Assembly (NCBI GenBank): GCA_900472485.1
Contig: UCII01000009.1
Location: 48,709 to 112,708 of the forward strand
DNA length: 64,000 nt
Reading direction: 5' to 3'
Source: Hyphomicrobiales bacterium
GTDB taxonomy: Bacteria > Pseudomonadota > Alphaproteobacteria > Rhizobiales > Rhizobiaceae
Shown: piece by piece, positions 37,251-48,083 of the stretch
Layout: every line of letters begins with the position of its first letter
Position numbering within the stretch: position 1 is the first letter of the stretch
Position numbers and translations under genes: made by a program
Notes under the pieces: generated by a model
The model's input: only the letters and a program-made list of their open reading frames with translations
What the model was told of the DNA's origin: nothing
The model's database searches: none

Positions 37251-38096
37251 ATGAATATCACAGCACGGGCTTTGCTCGTATCGCTCCTTCTGGCCGGTAC
37301 CGGTGCGGTGGTGACGGGATGTAATACGAAAAAGGATATCGACATCACCAAGCTCGGTGTCGAGACCGATCCGCCGGAGATGCTCTACAATCAGGGCCTT
37401 GCCAACATCAAGGCCGGCAACATGACCGAGGCCGGCAAGAAGTTCGATGCCATCAACCAGCAGCAGCCTTTCTCCGAATGGGCGCGCAAGGCATTGGTGA
37501 TGAGCACCTTCGTGAAATACCGCACAGGTCGCTATGATGAGGCGGTACAGACCGGCAATACCTATCTCAAGCAATATCCGGGCTCGGAAGATGCCGACTA
37601 TGTGCAGTATCTGGTCGGTTCGTCCTATGCCAAGCAGATCGTCGACGTGACGCAGGACCAGCGTGCGGCGCAGCAGACGATCGAGGCGATGACCAAGCTC
37701 GTCAACACCTATCCGAAGTCGCAATATGTCAGCGACGCTCAGGAAAAGATCCGCTTTGCCAAGGATCAGCTTGCAGGCAAGGAAATGCAGGTCGGCCGCT
37801 ATTATCTGGAGCGCAAGGATTATCTGGCTGCCATCTCCCGCTTCCGCGTGGTGGTGGAGCAGTATCCGACGACGAACCAGATCGAGGAAGCCCTGGCGAG
37901 ACTCGTCGAAGCTTACTATGCGATGGGTATTGTACCCGAAGCGCAAACGGCAGCTGCCGTTCTCGGCCACAACTATCCGGACAGCCGCTGGTATAAGGAT
38001 TCCTATCAGCTCCTGCAGAAGGGCGGCGTGGAGCCGAGCGAAAATTCGGGCTCCTGGATTTCCAGAGCGGGCAAGAAACTTCTTCTTGGGACGTGA
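37251..38096 (+). CDS. bamD: BamD, outer-membrane assembly lipoprotein
   Basis: Periplasmic lipoprotein of the BAM complex, which inserts beta-barrel proteins into the outer membrane. The 281-residue product begins with a lipoprotein signal, lipobox VVTGC, followed by TPR-like helices: MLYNQGLANIKAGNMTEAGK, FSEWARKALVMSTF, YDEAVQTGNTYLKQYPG, KYQYVSDAQEK-type and EYPTTNQ-type repeats through residue 250. ATG 37251 is chosen because it starts the signal peptide and has AAGG upstream; an in-frame ATG at 37227 adds eight residues. recN starts 12 bp after the stop. Confidence 0.93.
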   Translation: MNITARALLVSLLLAGTGAVVTGCNTKKDIDITKLGVETDPPEMLYNQGLANIKAGNMTEAGKKFDAINQQQPFSEWARKALVMSTFVKYRTGRYDEAVQTGNTYLKQYPGSEDADYVQYLVGSSYAKQIVDVTQDQRAAQQTIEAMTKLVNTYPKSQYVSDAQEKIRFAKDQLAGKEMQVGRYYLERKDYLAAISRFRVVVEQYPTTNQIEEALARLVEAYYAMGIVPEAQTAAAVLGHNYPDSRWYKDSYQLLQKGGVEPSENSGSWISRAGKKLLLGT

Positions 38097-38108
38097 GATT
38101 GAGCGCAT

Positions 38109-39782
38109 ATGCTGATCCAGCTTTCGATCCGCGATATCGTTTTGATCGAGCGGCTGGATCTTGCCTTCGAGTCCGGACTTTCGGTGTTGACCGGCGAGAC
38201 GGGTGCGGGCAAATCCATCCTGCTTGACAGTCTGTCGCTGGCCCTTGGCGGGCGCGGCGATGGCGGGCTCGTGCGCCATGGCGAGGATCGCGGCCAGGTG
38301 ACTGCGGTTTTCGATGTCGGTACACAGCATCCGGCGCGCAAGCTCCTGCGCGAAAATGGCATCGACGATGATGGCGATCTGATTTTCCGTCGTGTCCAAT
38401 CCGCCGATGGCCGCACCAAGGCCTTCGTCAACGACCAGGCGCTCAGTGTGCAGCTCATGCGCCAGATCGGCCAGCTCCTCGTCGAAATTCACGGTCAGCA
38501 TGATGACCGCGCCCTTGTGGATACCGACGCGCACCGCACCTTGCTGGACGCCTTTGCCGGCCTTGCCGAAGAGGCACAGGAGGTCGCCAAGCTGCACAAA
38601 ATCTGGCGCGATACCGATCGCACCTTGAAGAAGCATCGCGAGCAGGTCGAGAAGGCTGCGCGTGAAGCGGACTATCTCCGCGCCTCCGTCGAGGAGCTGG
38701 AGAAGCTCTCGCCGCAGGATGGCGAGGAGGATGAACTGGCTGAGAAGCGCTCGCGGATGATGAAGGCCGAGCGCATTGCCGGCGATATCGCCGAGGCTTC
38801 CGAATTCCTCAATGGGAACGCATCGCCCGTGCCGCATATCGCATCGCTGGTGCGCCGATTGGAGCGCAAGAGCCACGAAGCGCCGGGTTTGCTCGAAGAT
38901 ACCGTGGCGCTGCTCGATGCCGCTCTCGACCAGCTGTCCAACGCACAGATGGAAGTGGAGACAGCACTCCGCAAGACGGAATATGATCCTCGCGAACTGG
39001 AGCGGGTCGAAGAGCGTCTCTTCGCGTTGCGGGGCGCCTCGCGTAAATATTCCGTGCCGGTGACGGAACTGCCGGCCCTGGCCGCACGCATGATTTCGGA
39101 TCTCGCTGATCTCGATGCCGGCGCAGAGCGGCTGGCGCGTCTTGCCGCCGAGCTTTCCGCCGCCAAGACGGATTACGATGTTGCCGCGCGCAGTCTGTCA
39201 GAGAAACGTCGCCATGCCGGCGAGGCTCTTGCCTCAGCCGTCATGGCCGAATTGCCGGCCCTTAAGCTTGAGCGCGCGCGTTTCATGGTGGAGATATCAA
39301 GCGACCCAGAGGCCGGGACGGCCGATGGCATCGACGTCGTCGAATTTCACGTGCAGACGAACCCTGGTACGCGGCCAGGACCGATCACCAAGGTTGCCTC
39401 AGGCGGCGAACTGTCACGCTTCCTGCTGGCGCTGAAGGTGGCGCTCGCCGATCGCGGCTCGGCGCCGACCCTCGTCTTCGACGAAATCGACACCGGCGTC
39501 GGCGGCGCGGTGGCCGATGCCATCGGCCAGCGGCTGAAGCGCCTTTCCGATCGCGTACAGGTGCTGTCGGTCACCCACGCCCCGCAGGTCGCGGCTCGCG
39601 CTGCAACGCATCTCCTGATCTCCAAGGGACCGGTCGCGGACGGCTCGGAAAAGATTTCCACACGCGTTGCCACCATGGAACCGAAGGATCGTACCGAGGA
39701 AATCGCCCGCATGCTCGCGGGTGCTTCGGTAACCGAAGAGGCGAGGGCAGCCGCCAAGCGCTTGCTAGCCGGTAACGGGTGA
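38109..39782 (+). CDS. recN: RecN, DNA double-strand-break repair protein
   Basis: SMC-like ATPase acting early in recombinational repair. The 557-residue protein has Walker A GETGAGKS (29-36) in the N-terminal half, a long central coiled coil (about 150-370, heavily charged and A/E/R-rich), and the C-terminal half of the ATPase: SGGELSRFLLALKVAL (signature) and TLVFDEIDTGVGG (Walker B). It follows bamD by 12 bp and is probably co-transcribed with it, an arrangement also seen in other rhizobia. No LexA-like site was identified. Confidence 0.95.
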   Translation: MLIQLSIRDIVLIERLDLAFESGLSVLTGETGAGKSILLDSLSLALGGRGDGGLVRHGEDRGQVTAVFDVGTQHPARKLLRENGIDDDGDLIFRRVQSADGRTKAFVNDQALSVQLMRQIGQLLVEIHGQHDDRALVDTDAHRTLLDAFAGLAEEAQEVAKLHKIWRDTDRTLKKHREQVEKAAREADYLRASVEELEKLSPQDGEEDELAEKRSRMMKAERIAGDIAEASEFLNGNASPVPHIASLVRRLERKSHEAPGLLEDTVALLDAALDQLSNAQMEVETALRKTEYDPRELERVEERLFALRGASRKYSVPVTELPALAARMISDLADLDAGAERLARLAAELSAAKTDYDVAARSLSEKRRHAGEALASAVMAELPALKLERARFMVEISSDPEAGTADGIDVVEFHVQTNPGTRPGPITKVASGGELSRFLLALKVALADRGSAPTLVFDEIDTGVGGAVADAIGQRLKRLSDRVQVLSVTHAPQVAARAATHLLISKGPVADGSEKISTRVATMEPKDRTEEIARMLAGASVTEEARAAAKRLLAGNG

Positions 39783-39982
39783 TCTCTCCCATGGCGACGT
39801 CCGAGGCAGATGCCGGCGACCACTTGCCCGAAGCAGACATAGCAGCAAGGTCAGCGATTATAGCGCTGACGCGCGCCTGAACTCGTCATCTGCCACCGAC
39901 GTCTTGCCTCGGTTTTCGACGGTCTTGCGTCATATAGCCTTCATCGTCCCCGGTTAGGCAGGTCAGAATCCGGAGAACGTCA

Positions 39983-40615
39983 ATGCACTCAACCGCACAG
40001 CCCAATCGCCCAAAAATCGGAGAAACCGTTATTCACTCGACGGCGAACGTAAGGGATTCGAGCATAGGCAGATGCTGCGAGATTTTAGCCGACACATCTC
40101 TGCACACGGCCGAACTGGGGGATTTTTCCTACTTGGGGCCGCGCTGCATTGTCGGTGACGCAACGATTGGAAAGTTTTGTGCCATTGCGGCGGAGGTCAG
40201 AATTGGCGCTCCCAATCACCCGATGGACCGGCCGTCCATGCATCGCTTCACCTATTGTCCGGAATATTACGCGGCGGGCGCCGTGCGGGACCACGCCTTT
40301 TTCGATCGGCGAAAGGAAGACCGCGCCGTCATCGGCAACGATGTCTGGATTGGTCATGGCGTGATCGTTTTGCCGGGCGTAAAGGTTGGAGACGGCGCCG
40401 TGCTTGCAGCGGGTGCGGTCATCACGAAAGATGTCCAACCATATACTGTCGTCGGCGGTATTCCCGCCAAATTCATTCGAGAGCGGTTTTCGCGAAGTAT
40501 CGCAGGGAGACTTACGTCCATTGCCTGGTGGGATTGGCCTTTCGAAACCATCATGGAGCGGCTTGTCGATTTTCAGTCAAGCGACATAGAAGCCTTTTGC
40601 GAGCGCTGGTCTTGA
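39983..40615 (+). CDS. Hexapeptide-repeat acetyltransferase (XAT type)
   Basis: Left-handed beta-helix acyltransferase of 210 residues. Repeats of the [LIV]-G-x4 kind run through about 20-75 and 110-165 (VIGNDVWIGHGVIVLPGVKVGDGAVLAAGAV, cited in part: GNDVWIGHGVIVLPG). An insertion with APNHPMDRPSMHRFTY contains the catalytic His of the chloramphenicol/streptogramin acetyltransferase group. The C-terminal IAWWDWPFE block is shared with the hexapeptide transferases found near phosphonate (phn) genes, but no phn genes are in this window. Acceptor unknown; antibiotic resistance should not be assumed. It is a lone gene; the convergent cdh ends 21 bp after its stop. Confidence 0.8.
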   Translation: MHSTAQPNRPKIGETVIHSTANVRDSSIGRCCEILADTSLHTAELGDFSYLGPRCIVGDATIGKFCAIAAEVRIGAPNHPMDRPSMHRFTYCPEYYAAGAVRDHAFFDRRKEDRAVIGNDVWIGHGVIVLPGVKVGDGAVLAAGAVITKDVQPYTVVGGIPAKFIRERFSRSIAGRLTSIAWWDWPFETIMERLVDFQSSDIEAFCERWS

Positions 40616-40636
40616 TCCGCGTCTGAGCAACATGCA

Positions 40637-41377
40637 TTAGAGCTGGCATTTAGGATCGATCATATCCTCCGCCGACCCGCGGGATTTGTGCGCTTCGTTT
40701 ATTCTCGCGAGAATATAGAAGCCACGCTGTCCGTCCGGCAATATCGAGCCAAAAACCCCGACCACAACGTTTTCCATATTTGAACGGGCGCCATCAACGC
40801 CGTCTGCGACGAGCTTCAGCGGGTTCAAATTCGAGAGGTCATCGGCTGCATGGAAGGTTGCCCACCAACCAGCTCGCGTCTTCAGGTCCGTAAACCGGCC
40901 GCTTTCAATTTCCGTCACATGGGCCTTCAAGAGCGCCCTAAAGCGAGGCGTCTCGCACCCCATGTGGATATGAAGTCGGTCTTGTGTGCGCCAACTGGCT
41001 GCGTTTATCGCCAGGGCAAAATTCTGTCGCGAAGCTTTCATTGCACGCGGATCGGTCGCTGACAGCTCTCTCCACGCTTCGTCAAAATAGTTCGGCGCTC
41101 CCGTGGCCAGAAGGCGTGGGTCCTCGATGCCGGGTACATCGGCGAGCGGTGCAAGAATGGTTCGCTCTTTGTCGGCCGGCTCGCGAAGAACAACGTATGA
41201 AGACAATGGCTCCTGCGACCGGACTATCTTGAGGCACGGATATGGTGAGCCTGTCAGGGTAGAGTTGACTTCGCAAGCTCTAACGACCAGCCCTAAAGCA
41301 GAGCGGCTGACGAACGAGCTCATGATCAAAACTGCAGCGATGAGAAAAATGGAGAGAACGGCAAGGCGATGCTTCAT
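40637..41377 (-). CDS. cdh: CDP-diacylglycerol pyrophosphatase (Cdh) family protein
   Basis: Likely hydrolyses CDP-diacylglycerol to phosphatidate and CMP at the inner membrane. The 246-residue protein has one N-terminal membrane helix (about 6-26) and then Cdh features: RACEVNSTLTGSPYPCLKIV with a spaced Cys pair, GIEDPRLLATGAPNYFDEAW, the histidine-triad-like DRLHIHMGCETPRFRALL, and a C-terminal SAEDMIDPKC. These match E. coli Cdh at the same places and order. It is a single gene; its role beside phospholipid turnover is unclear. Confidence 0.82.
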   Translation of the reverse strand: MKHRLAVLSIFLIAAVLIMSSFVSRSALGLVVRACEVNSTLTGSPYPCLKIVRSQEPLSSYVVLREPADKERTILAPLADVPGIEDPRLLATGAPNYFDEAWRELSATDPRAMKASRQNFALAINAASWRTQDRLHIHMGCETPRFRALLKAHVTEIESGRFTDLKTRAGWWATFHAADDLSNLNPLKLVADGVDGARSNMENVVVGVFGSILPDGQRGFYILARINEAHKSRGSAEDMIDPKCQL

Positions 41378-41656
41378 GCGTGATTTCGAATTTCTGCTGA
41401 CGATCCGATCATTTCCAGAGGTCTCTCGTTCTCATAATAACTTATCTTAAATCGCCTGCGATAGGCGGGGAAGGGCCGCAGTCCAGGAATTGGGAAGAGA
41501 ATTCCACCAAGGCTGTATCGAGGCCGATGTTTCCCGCATCTGTAACACCAAGAACGGCCGATCATGGCGTAAAGTTGTCGTGAACGCTACCATGATGGTT
41601 ATCGGCGTTCGGTAACTGAAATGCAGATTTTCCCTTTGTTTTTCCGTGTTCCGGAC

Positions 41657-43874
<2,218 letters not shown>

Positions 43875-43882
43875 TGATGGGG

Positions 43883-43906
43883 GGCGGCGGAATCGCATCC
43901 GCCGCC
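43883..43906. terminator. GC-rich hairpin between ligA and the GNAT gene
   Basis: GGCGGCGGA (43883-43891) and TCCGCCGCC (43898-43906) form a perfect 9-bp stem with a 6-nt loop, without a T tract, between two convergent genes. Probably limits transcription from both sides. Confidence 0.55.
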
Positions 43907-43916
43907 GCGCGATTGC

Positions 43917-44453
43917 TCACAATCTCAGCCGCGCCATGGTGAGCGCATCCACATATTCGCCGTTGCGGAAACCGAAGGCGCGTAGGCGACCCTCGGTTTC
44001 GAATCCGAATTTCTCGTAGAGGCCGATCGCCCGCGCGTTGTCGACATAGACGGTCAGTTCCAGCCGCTTGATCGCCAGCCAATTGTCCGCGGTATCGATA
44101 AGCGCGCCCAATAGCGCGGAGCCGATGCCGCAGCTGGTAAAGTCGTCATGCACGCCCATGCCGATATTGCCGCTGTGAATCCGCCGGCCGGCAAGGCGTT
44201 GCATGCCGGCATTGCCGACGATCTGCCCATCAAGCACGGCGACGAGCCTGACGGCGTTGGCATCATGCTTGTCCAGCCACCGTTGCGTCTCTTCGGTGCT
44301 TTGGAAAGGCAGCCGCAGCGTGCCGGCGCGAAAGCCGGGAAGATTGGCGATCGCGGCGATCCCTTCGGCATCGGATGGGCGTGCTGCGCGAATCTCGACT
44401 GAGCCAAATTTTTTTGATCGTCGCTCGTCCGGTTCTTGCTGCTCGGAATTCAT
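43917..44453 (-). CDS. GNAT-family N-acetyltransferase
   Basis: Acetyl-CoA-dependent N-acetyltransferase of 178 residues. The GNAT fold is complete: VEIRAARPSDAEGIAAIAN (strand 1-helix 1), LVAVLDGQIVGNAGM (strands 2-4), the acetyl-CoA loop DDFTSCGIGSALLGALID (Q/R-x-x-G-x-G/A) and VYVDNARAIGLYEKFGFETEGRLR at the end, close to RimJ/phosphinothricin-type enzymes. AGGAG lies just before ATG 44453. The substrate is unknown. Upstream, a perfect 10-bp inverted repeat lies at 44493-44520. Confidence 0.82.
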   Translation of the reverse strand: MNSEQQEPDERRSKKFGSVEIRAARPSDAEGIAAIANLPGFRAGTLRLPFQSTEETQRWLDKHDANAVRLVAVLDGQIVGNAGMQRLAGRRIHSGNIGMGVHDDFTSCGIGSALLGALIDTADNWLAIKRLELTVYVDNARAIGLYEKFGFETEGRLRAFGFRNGEYVDALTMARLRL

Positions 44454-44492
44454 GGGCTCTCCTTTGACAATGGGGAGGAGAGCAAGGAGGCT

Positions 44493-44520
44493 TCAACCCT
44501 GCTCGCCTCGGCAGGGTTGA
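44493..44520. repeat. Perfect 10-bp inverted repeat upstream of the GNAT gene
   Basis: TCAACCCTGC (44493-44502) and GCAGGGTTGA (44511-44520) with an 8-nt spacer. It lies 40 bp before the GNAT start, where it could be an operator or a leader hairpin. The rest of the gap to 44730 shows no ORF. Confidence 0.45.
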
Positions 44521-44730
44521 GATGGATCGCGGTCAGCTCAGCGCAACACAGCTTCCACTCGCCCTGCAAAGGGAGAGATGGTGTGAAGGTGTGTCACCAT
44601 GGTGCGGTTTGCGATCATGGGCGGATGATCCGACGCGATGCGGAAGTTGTCAATCGTTCCTTGCATAAATCCCTAGATGGAACCGCCGCCTCCTCACGGC
44701 GCGATGGGTTTGCGTCGCTTCACATATTAC

Positions 44731-44760
44731 TTGACAGGCAACCATTTGGTTGCCTATAAA
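44731..44760 (+). promoter_or_regulatory. Sigma-70-type promoter with palindromic operator in its spacer
   Basis: TTGACA (44731-44736) and TATAAA (44755-44760) are separated by exactly 18 bp, and that spacer is the perfect palindrome GGCAACCATTTGGTTGCC (44737-44754). A related sequence, GGCAACTAAATGGTTTCG, follows at 44769-44786. Repressor binding here would block RNA polymerase, the usual design for an autoregulated ArsR gene, which starts 26 bp after the -10 box. Confidence 0.8.
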
Positions 44761-44785
44761 CAAGAAAAGGCAACTAAATGGTTTC

Positions 44786-45118
44786 GTGTCCGTGGATGAT
44801 GATGATGCGATCTTCAAGGCGCTGGCGGATGCCAGCCGGCGACAATTGCTCGACAGGCTCTATGAGCAGAACGGGCAGACATTGAATGCGCTCTGCGAAG
44901 ATCTGGACATGAGCCGCCAGGCGGTCGCCAAGCATCTTGCCATTCTGGAGGAGGCCAATCTCGTCTCCTCAGAGAAGCATGGACGCGAGAAGCTGCATTT
45001 CATCAACGCGATCCCGATCAACGGCATCGCCGAACGCTGGATCAACAAGTTCGAACAGCGGCATCTGAATGCGCTTTCGGCCTTGAAGAAAGTGCTGGAG
45101 GACGGCGGCGGTTCGTGA
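44786..45118 (+). CDS. ArsR-family winged-helix repressor
   Basis: Small winged-helix regulator. The 110-residue product from GTG 44786 has AIFKALADASRRQLLDRLYE, then the recognition region LCEDLDMSRQAVAKHLAILE and the wing EEANLVSSEKHGREKLHFI. No metal-binding Cys cluster of ArsR/SmtB sensors is visible, so it belongs with the group paired with SRPBCC proteins. The frame is open to 44750, but that lies inside the promoter; the start must be downstream of the -10 box at 44760, which leaves GTG 44786 or GTG 44792. The SRPBCC gene begins 38 bp after its stop, making a two-gene operon. Confidence 0.88.
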   Translation: MSVDDDDAIFKALADASRRQLLDRLYEQNGQTLNALCEDLDMSRQAVAKHLAILEEANLVSSEKHGREKLHFINAIPINGIAERWINKFEQRHLNALSALKKVLEDGGGS

Positions 45119-45156
45119 GCTCAACAAGCAATAAAATTCAAACAAGGAGAAATGGC

Positions 45157-45600
45157 ATGACTGGAAGCAAATTCGTCTACGTCACCTTCATCCGCACCAC
45201 GCCGGAAAAGCTCTGGTCGGCGCTGACCACGCCGGAATTCATCAAGCAATACTGGTTCGATATGGTCCACGAGACCGAGTGGAAGGTTGGATCGCCGTGG
45301 AAAATGCTCTTTCCGGATGGTCGGATTGCCGATGCAGGAGAGATTGCTGAGTTCGATCCGCCACGGCGGCTCGCCATTAACTGGCGCAATGAGTGGCGCC
45401 CGGATCTGAAGGCCGAAGGCTGGTCGCGTTGCGTGATGGAACTGGAGCCGGCGGACGGTGTCGTGAAGCTAACCGTTGCCCACACGATCGAGGTTGAAAA
45501 CTCCAAGCTTATCGAGGCGGTTTCCGGTGGCTGGCCGAAAATCCTGTCCAACCTCAAGTCGCTGCTGGAAACCGGAACGGTCGCAATCAGCCAGAAGTGA
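45157..45600 (+). CDS. SRPBCC (AHSA1-like) domain protein
   Basis: START/Bet v1-like ligand-binding protein of 147 residues, the partner typically encoded after this type of ArsR gene. Typical features are FVYVTFIRTTPEKLWSALTT, TPEFIKQYWFDM, a WKVGSPWKM segment and a C-terminal helix GGWPKILSNLKSLLETG lining a hydrophobic cavity. ATG 45157 has AAGGAGA 7 nt upstream; an in-frame GTG at 45115, overlapping the regulator's stop, is less likely. Such pairs have been linked to stress or toxicant response, but the ligand here is unknown. Confidence 0.87.
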   Translation: MTGSKFVYVTFIRTTPEKLWSALTTPEFIKQYWFDMVHETEWKVGSPWKMLFPDGRIADAGEIAEFDPPRRLAINWRNEWRPDLKAEGWSRCVMELEPADGVVKLTVAHTIEVENSKLIEAVSGGWPKILSNLKSLLETGTVAISQK

Positions 45601-45788
45601 GATGACGCGCTGCCTGCGTGGGTTCGGACGCCGTTGCTTTGGCTGCGGCGTCCATTATGTGGATCGCTGCTGCATCGACCGTGAAGCGTTGCACGCGGAA
45701 ATAGGCGGCCCATCTTGCATCGTTCATGGACCATCTTACCTTAGCCAAGCCGCTCTTGCTCCCGGCGGCTGTTGTTGGAGGATGTTCG

Positions 45789-46283
45789 ATGCGTTCACCC
45801 AAATTCTTCGCCGCCATTGCCGCGTCTTTTCTGGTCGCGGCGCCCGTTTCTGCGTCAGCCGAGGTCATCGGCAAGGTCGGTGTGGACTGGACGGGCAATG
45901 ATATACTGGTCGATGCCGTGCCGGACCCCGAAGTCTCAGGCATCACGTGCCATGTAACCTATTTCGATCGCAGCGTGATCGACCGGCTGCGCAAGGGCAA
46001 CTGGTTCGAAGATCCTTCCAACAATTCCATCGCCTGCCGTCAGACCGGTCCGATCGAGATCGGTGATATCAACCTGTCTCAGAGCGGTGAGGAGGTATTT
46101 CGCGCCGGGCTATCGCTCATCTGGAAGAAGCTGGTCGTCACCCGTATTTACGACAAGAAGAACGATACGCTGGTCTATCTCATCCATTCCCGGCAGCTGA
46201 CGGATGGTTCTGCCAAGATGGCCATTTCGACGATCCCCTTGTTCGGCCAGCAGGTGACCTGGAAGAACGGCAAACCGAAATGA
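45789..46283 (+). CDS. creA: CreA family periplasmic protein
   Basis: Secreted protein of unknown function in the CreA family. The 164-residue product starts at ATG 45789 behind GGAGG and has a signal peptide (about 1-24, ending ASAEVIG). The mature part matches E. coli CreA in order: EVIGKVGVDW, VDAVPDPEVSGITCHVTYFD, ISIACRQTGPIEI-like NNSIACRQTGPIEIGD, RAGLSLIWKKLVVTRIYDKK and GSAKMAISTIPL. Two cysteines (TCH and ACR) likely form a disulfide. No creBC regulators are near. An in-frame ATG at 45726 would bury the signal peptide. Confidence 0.88.
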   Translation: MRSPKFFAAIAASFLVAAPVSASAEVIGKVGVDWTGNDILVDAVPDPEVSGITCHVTYFDRSVIDRLRKGNWFEDPSNNSIACRQTGPIEIGDINLSQSGEEVFRAGLSLIWKKLVVTRIYDKKNDTLVYLIHSRQLTDGSAKMAISTIPLFGQQVTWKNGKPK

Positions 46284-46487
46284 CGGTATTTTTATACCTC
46301 AAAAATAACCCGTAGAAAGATAATACCAAAAAAAGTCATACTCTTGGGTTGTCGAATTGCTTCTGGTTGCTTTCGGTTTGCACCTTTTTGATGCAATTTC
46401 GAAGGCGAACAGGGAGGCGACTCTCGCCCCTGTTCACGGCCTGCAAGACCGTGTGATTGGCTACACCCCTGCCAAAACCGGTTGTAT

Positions 46488-46535
46488 AAAAAGCGATCGC
46501 CCTGGAGCTCGGCTGCAGGGCGATCTTCTTTTGTT
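46488..46535. terminator. Bidirectional terminator between creA and cheW
   Basis: GATCGCCCTG (46495-46504) and CAGGGCGATC (46516-46525) form a perfect 10-bp stem; TTCTTTTGTT follows on the plus strand and GCTTTTTAT on the minus strand. It serves the convergent creA and cheW genes. Confidence 0.85.
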
Positions 46536-46552
46536 GAGCTAACTTATTGAAA

Positions 46553-47017
46553 TCAGGCTGCCTGTGCCAACTGATCCGCAATGACCGTATCGAGGTTGAG
46601 GAAGCAGACCATGGTCTTTTCCAGCGCCACGATGCCGCGGCAGAAGGCGCGCTGTGCTTCGGGGATGATTTCCGGCGCCGGCTGCAGGTCTTCGCTTTTG
46701 ATCGACATCATATCAGAGACCTGTTCGACCAGCAGACCGACGAGCTTGCCGGCAATATCCGTGACGATGATTGCGGAGCGCTCCGATGGTTCCGTCATCT
46801 TCATGCCGAGACGGCAGGCCATATCGATGACCGGGATCACCGCACCGCGCAGGTTGATGAGGCCGAGCACATAGGGCGGCGTATGCGGCATCGGCGTTAC
46901 CGGCGCCCAGCCGCGGATTTCGCGGATGGCCATGATGTCGATGCAGAATTCCTGATCACCAAGGTGAAAGGAGACGATTTCCAGATAGGTGCCCGATTGC
47001 TTGATGGCGTTCGTCAT
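46553..47017 (-). CDS. cheW: CheW chemotaxis coupling protein
   Basis: Adaptor linking chemoreceptors to the CheA kinase. From ATG 47017 it has 154 residues, the normal CheW length. The beta-barrel motifs are clear: YLEIVSFHLGDQEFCIDIMA, REIRGWAPVTPMPHTPPYV, GLINLRGAVIPVIDMACRLG and GLLVEQVSDMMSI. The frame is open upstream to an ATG at 47152, adding an A/P-rich stretch unlike CheW, so the shorter start is preferred. No receptor or CheA gene is in the window, so this is an orphan. Upstream, the 456-bp gap to the Sco gene holds no ORF I trust. Confidence 0.93.
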   Translation of the reverse strand: MTNAIKQSGTYLEIVSFHLGDQEFCIDIMAIREIRGWAPVTPMPHTPPYVLGLINLRGAVIPVIDMACRLGMKMTEPSERSAIIVTDIAGKLVGLLVEQVSDMMSIKSEDLQPAPEIIPEAQRAFCRGIVALEKTMVCFLNLDTVIADQLAQAA

Positions 47018-47473
47018 ATTCGAGAATTTCCCGTTTGGCATCGCCGCAAGCGACGCTCGCGATTGAAAAGAGAGATCGGCTGGAGCGGCTTGGGCAGCGG
47101 CAGCGTCCGGTGCTTCGGCGAAAAATACGCCTGGCGCTCCGGCGGGCGTCATGCCCTTCTGGAATAAAGAGGCTGCCGCGCTTTCGGGCGGCGAGCGAAG
47201 TGGAATTCGACCTTTGCTGCAGATGTTGGCGCGGACTGGTTAGGATTGGTTTAACATGAATGCAGATTTTGTCTCTCCGGCCCAAGAAGAGCGACGAAAT
47301 GGAGTGATCAAGGCTTGGAAGACCACCGAACCGCACCGCATGCTGCGACGATTTCGGCCTCCTCTGAACATCTTCTTGAATTGCGTCCTCCACTTCGAGC
47401 CGTTACATCGACTAGAAGGTCGATTGCACTGCACTTTCAGCGTGATCGTCCGTATTGGTGAGGAATGGCATTC

Positions 47474-48076
47474 ATGAGAAGCGTGCGGATTGCAGTTTGG
47501 GTGGCCGTGTTGATCGTGGCCGGACTATTGGGCTGGTTTAGCTTTGGCGGCGGCAAGTCGCCCGAGGTGGCGGCATCCGGGCCTTATGGCGTGCCCTTCA
47601 CGCTCGTTTCGCAGAGCGGCCAGCCGATCAGCGACCAGGCGTTTCGTGGCAAGCCGTCGGCCGTTTTCTTCGGCTATACTCATTGCCCTGATGTCTGCCC
47701 GACGACGCTGTTCGAGCTGAACGCCTGGCTGCAGAAGGTCGACCCTGATGGGAGCAAGCTCAACGCCTATTTTGTGACGGTTGATCCCGAACGCGATACG
47801 CCCGCGATCATGGACCAATATGTCTCCAACGTCTCGAAGCGCATCACAGGCATTTCCGGCGATCCCGCCAAGGTGATAGATATGGTCAAGGGCTTCCGTG
47901 TCTATGCCAAGAAAGTGCCGGTCGACGACAAGCAGCCGAATGGCGACTATACGATGGATCACACGGCTTCCGTCTTCCTGCTGGATTCGCAGGGCCGCTT
48001 TGCCGGGACCATCGCTTATGAGGAGGATCCGGACGTGGCGGTGAAGAAGCTGGAGAACCTGGTCAAGAAGGGATAG
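47474..48076 (+). CDS. SCO1/SenC family copper-binding protein
   Basis: Membrane-anchored periplasmic thioredoxin-fold protein that delivers copper to cytochrome c oxidase or acts as a thiol reductase. The 200-residue product has one N-terminal membrane helix (about 5-22), the copper site C71-P-D-V-C75 in FFGYTHCPDVCPTTL, and H163 in TMDHTASVFLLD, the third ligand. ATG 47474 is favoured because GAGGAATGG lies 8 nt before; ATG 47465 is too close to it. The FAD monooxygenase gene starts 7 bp after the stop. No oxidase subunits are nearby. Confidence 0.92.
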   Translation: MRSVRIAVWVAVLIVAGLLGWFSFGGGKSPEVAASGPYGVPFTLVSQSGQPISDQAFRGKPSAVFFGYTHCPDVCPTTLFELNAWLQKVDPDGSKLNAYFVTVDPERDTPAIMDQYVSNVSKRITGISGDPAKVIDMVKGFRVYAKKVPVDDKQPNGDYTMDHTASVFLLDSQGRFAGTIAYEEDPDVAVKKLENLVKKG

Positions 48077-48083
48077 GACCTGC

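Noticed and set aside
39983..40615. Calling the hexapeptide protein a chloramphenicol resistance gene
   Set aside because: The fold includes antibiotic acetyltransferases, but close chromosomal relatives have other or unknown substrates and there is no resistance context.
47256..47477. A 73-codon plus-strand frame before the Sco gene with a possible ribosome-binding site
   Set aside because: Composition is irregular, it overlaps the Sco start by a few bases, and no family is recognisable.
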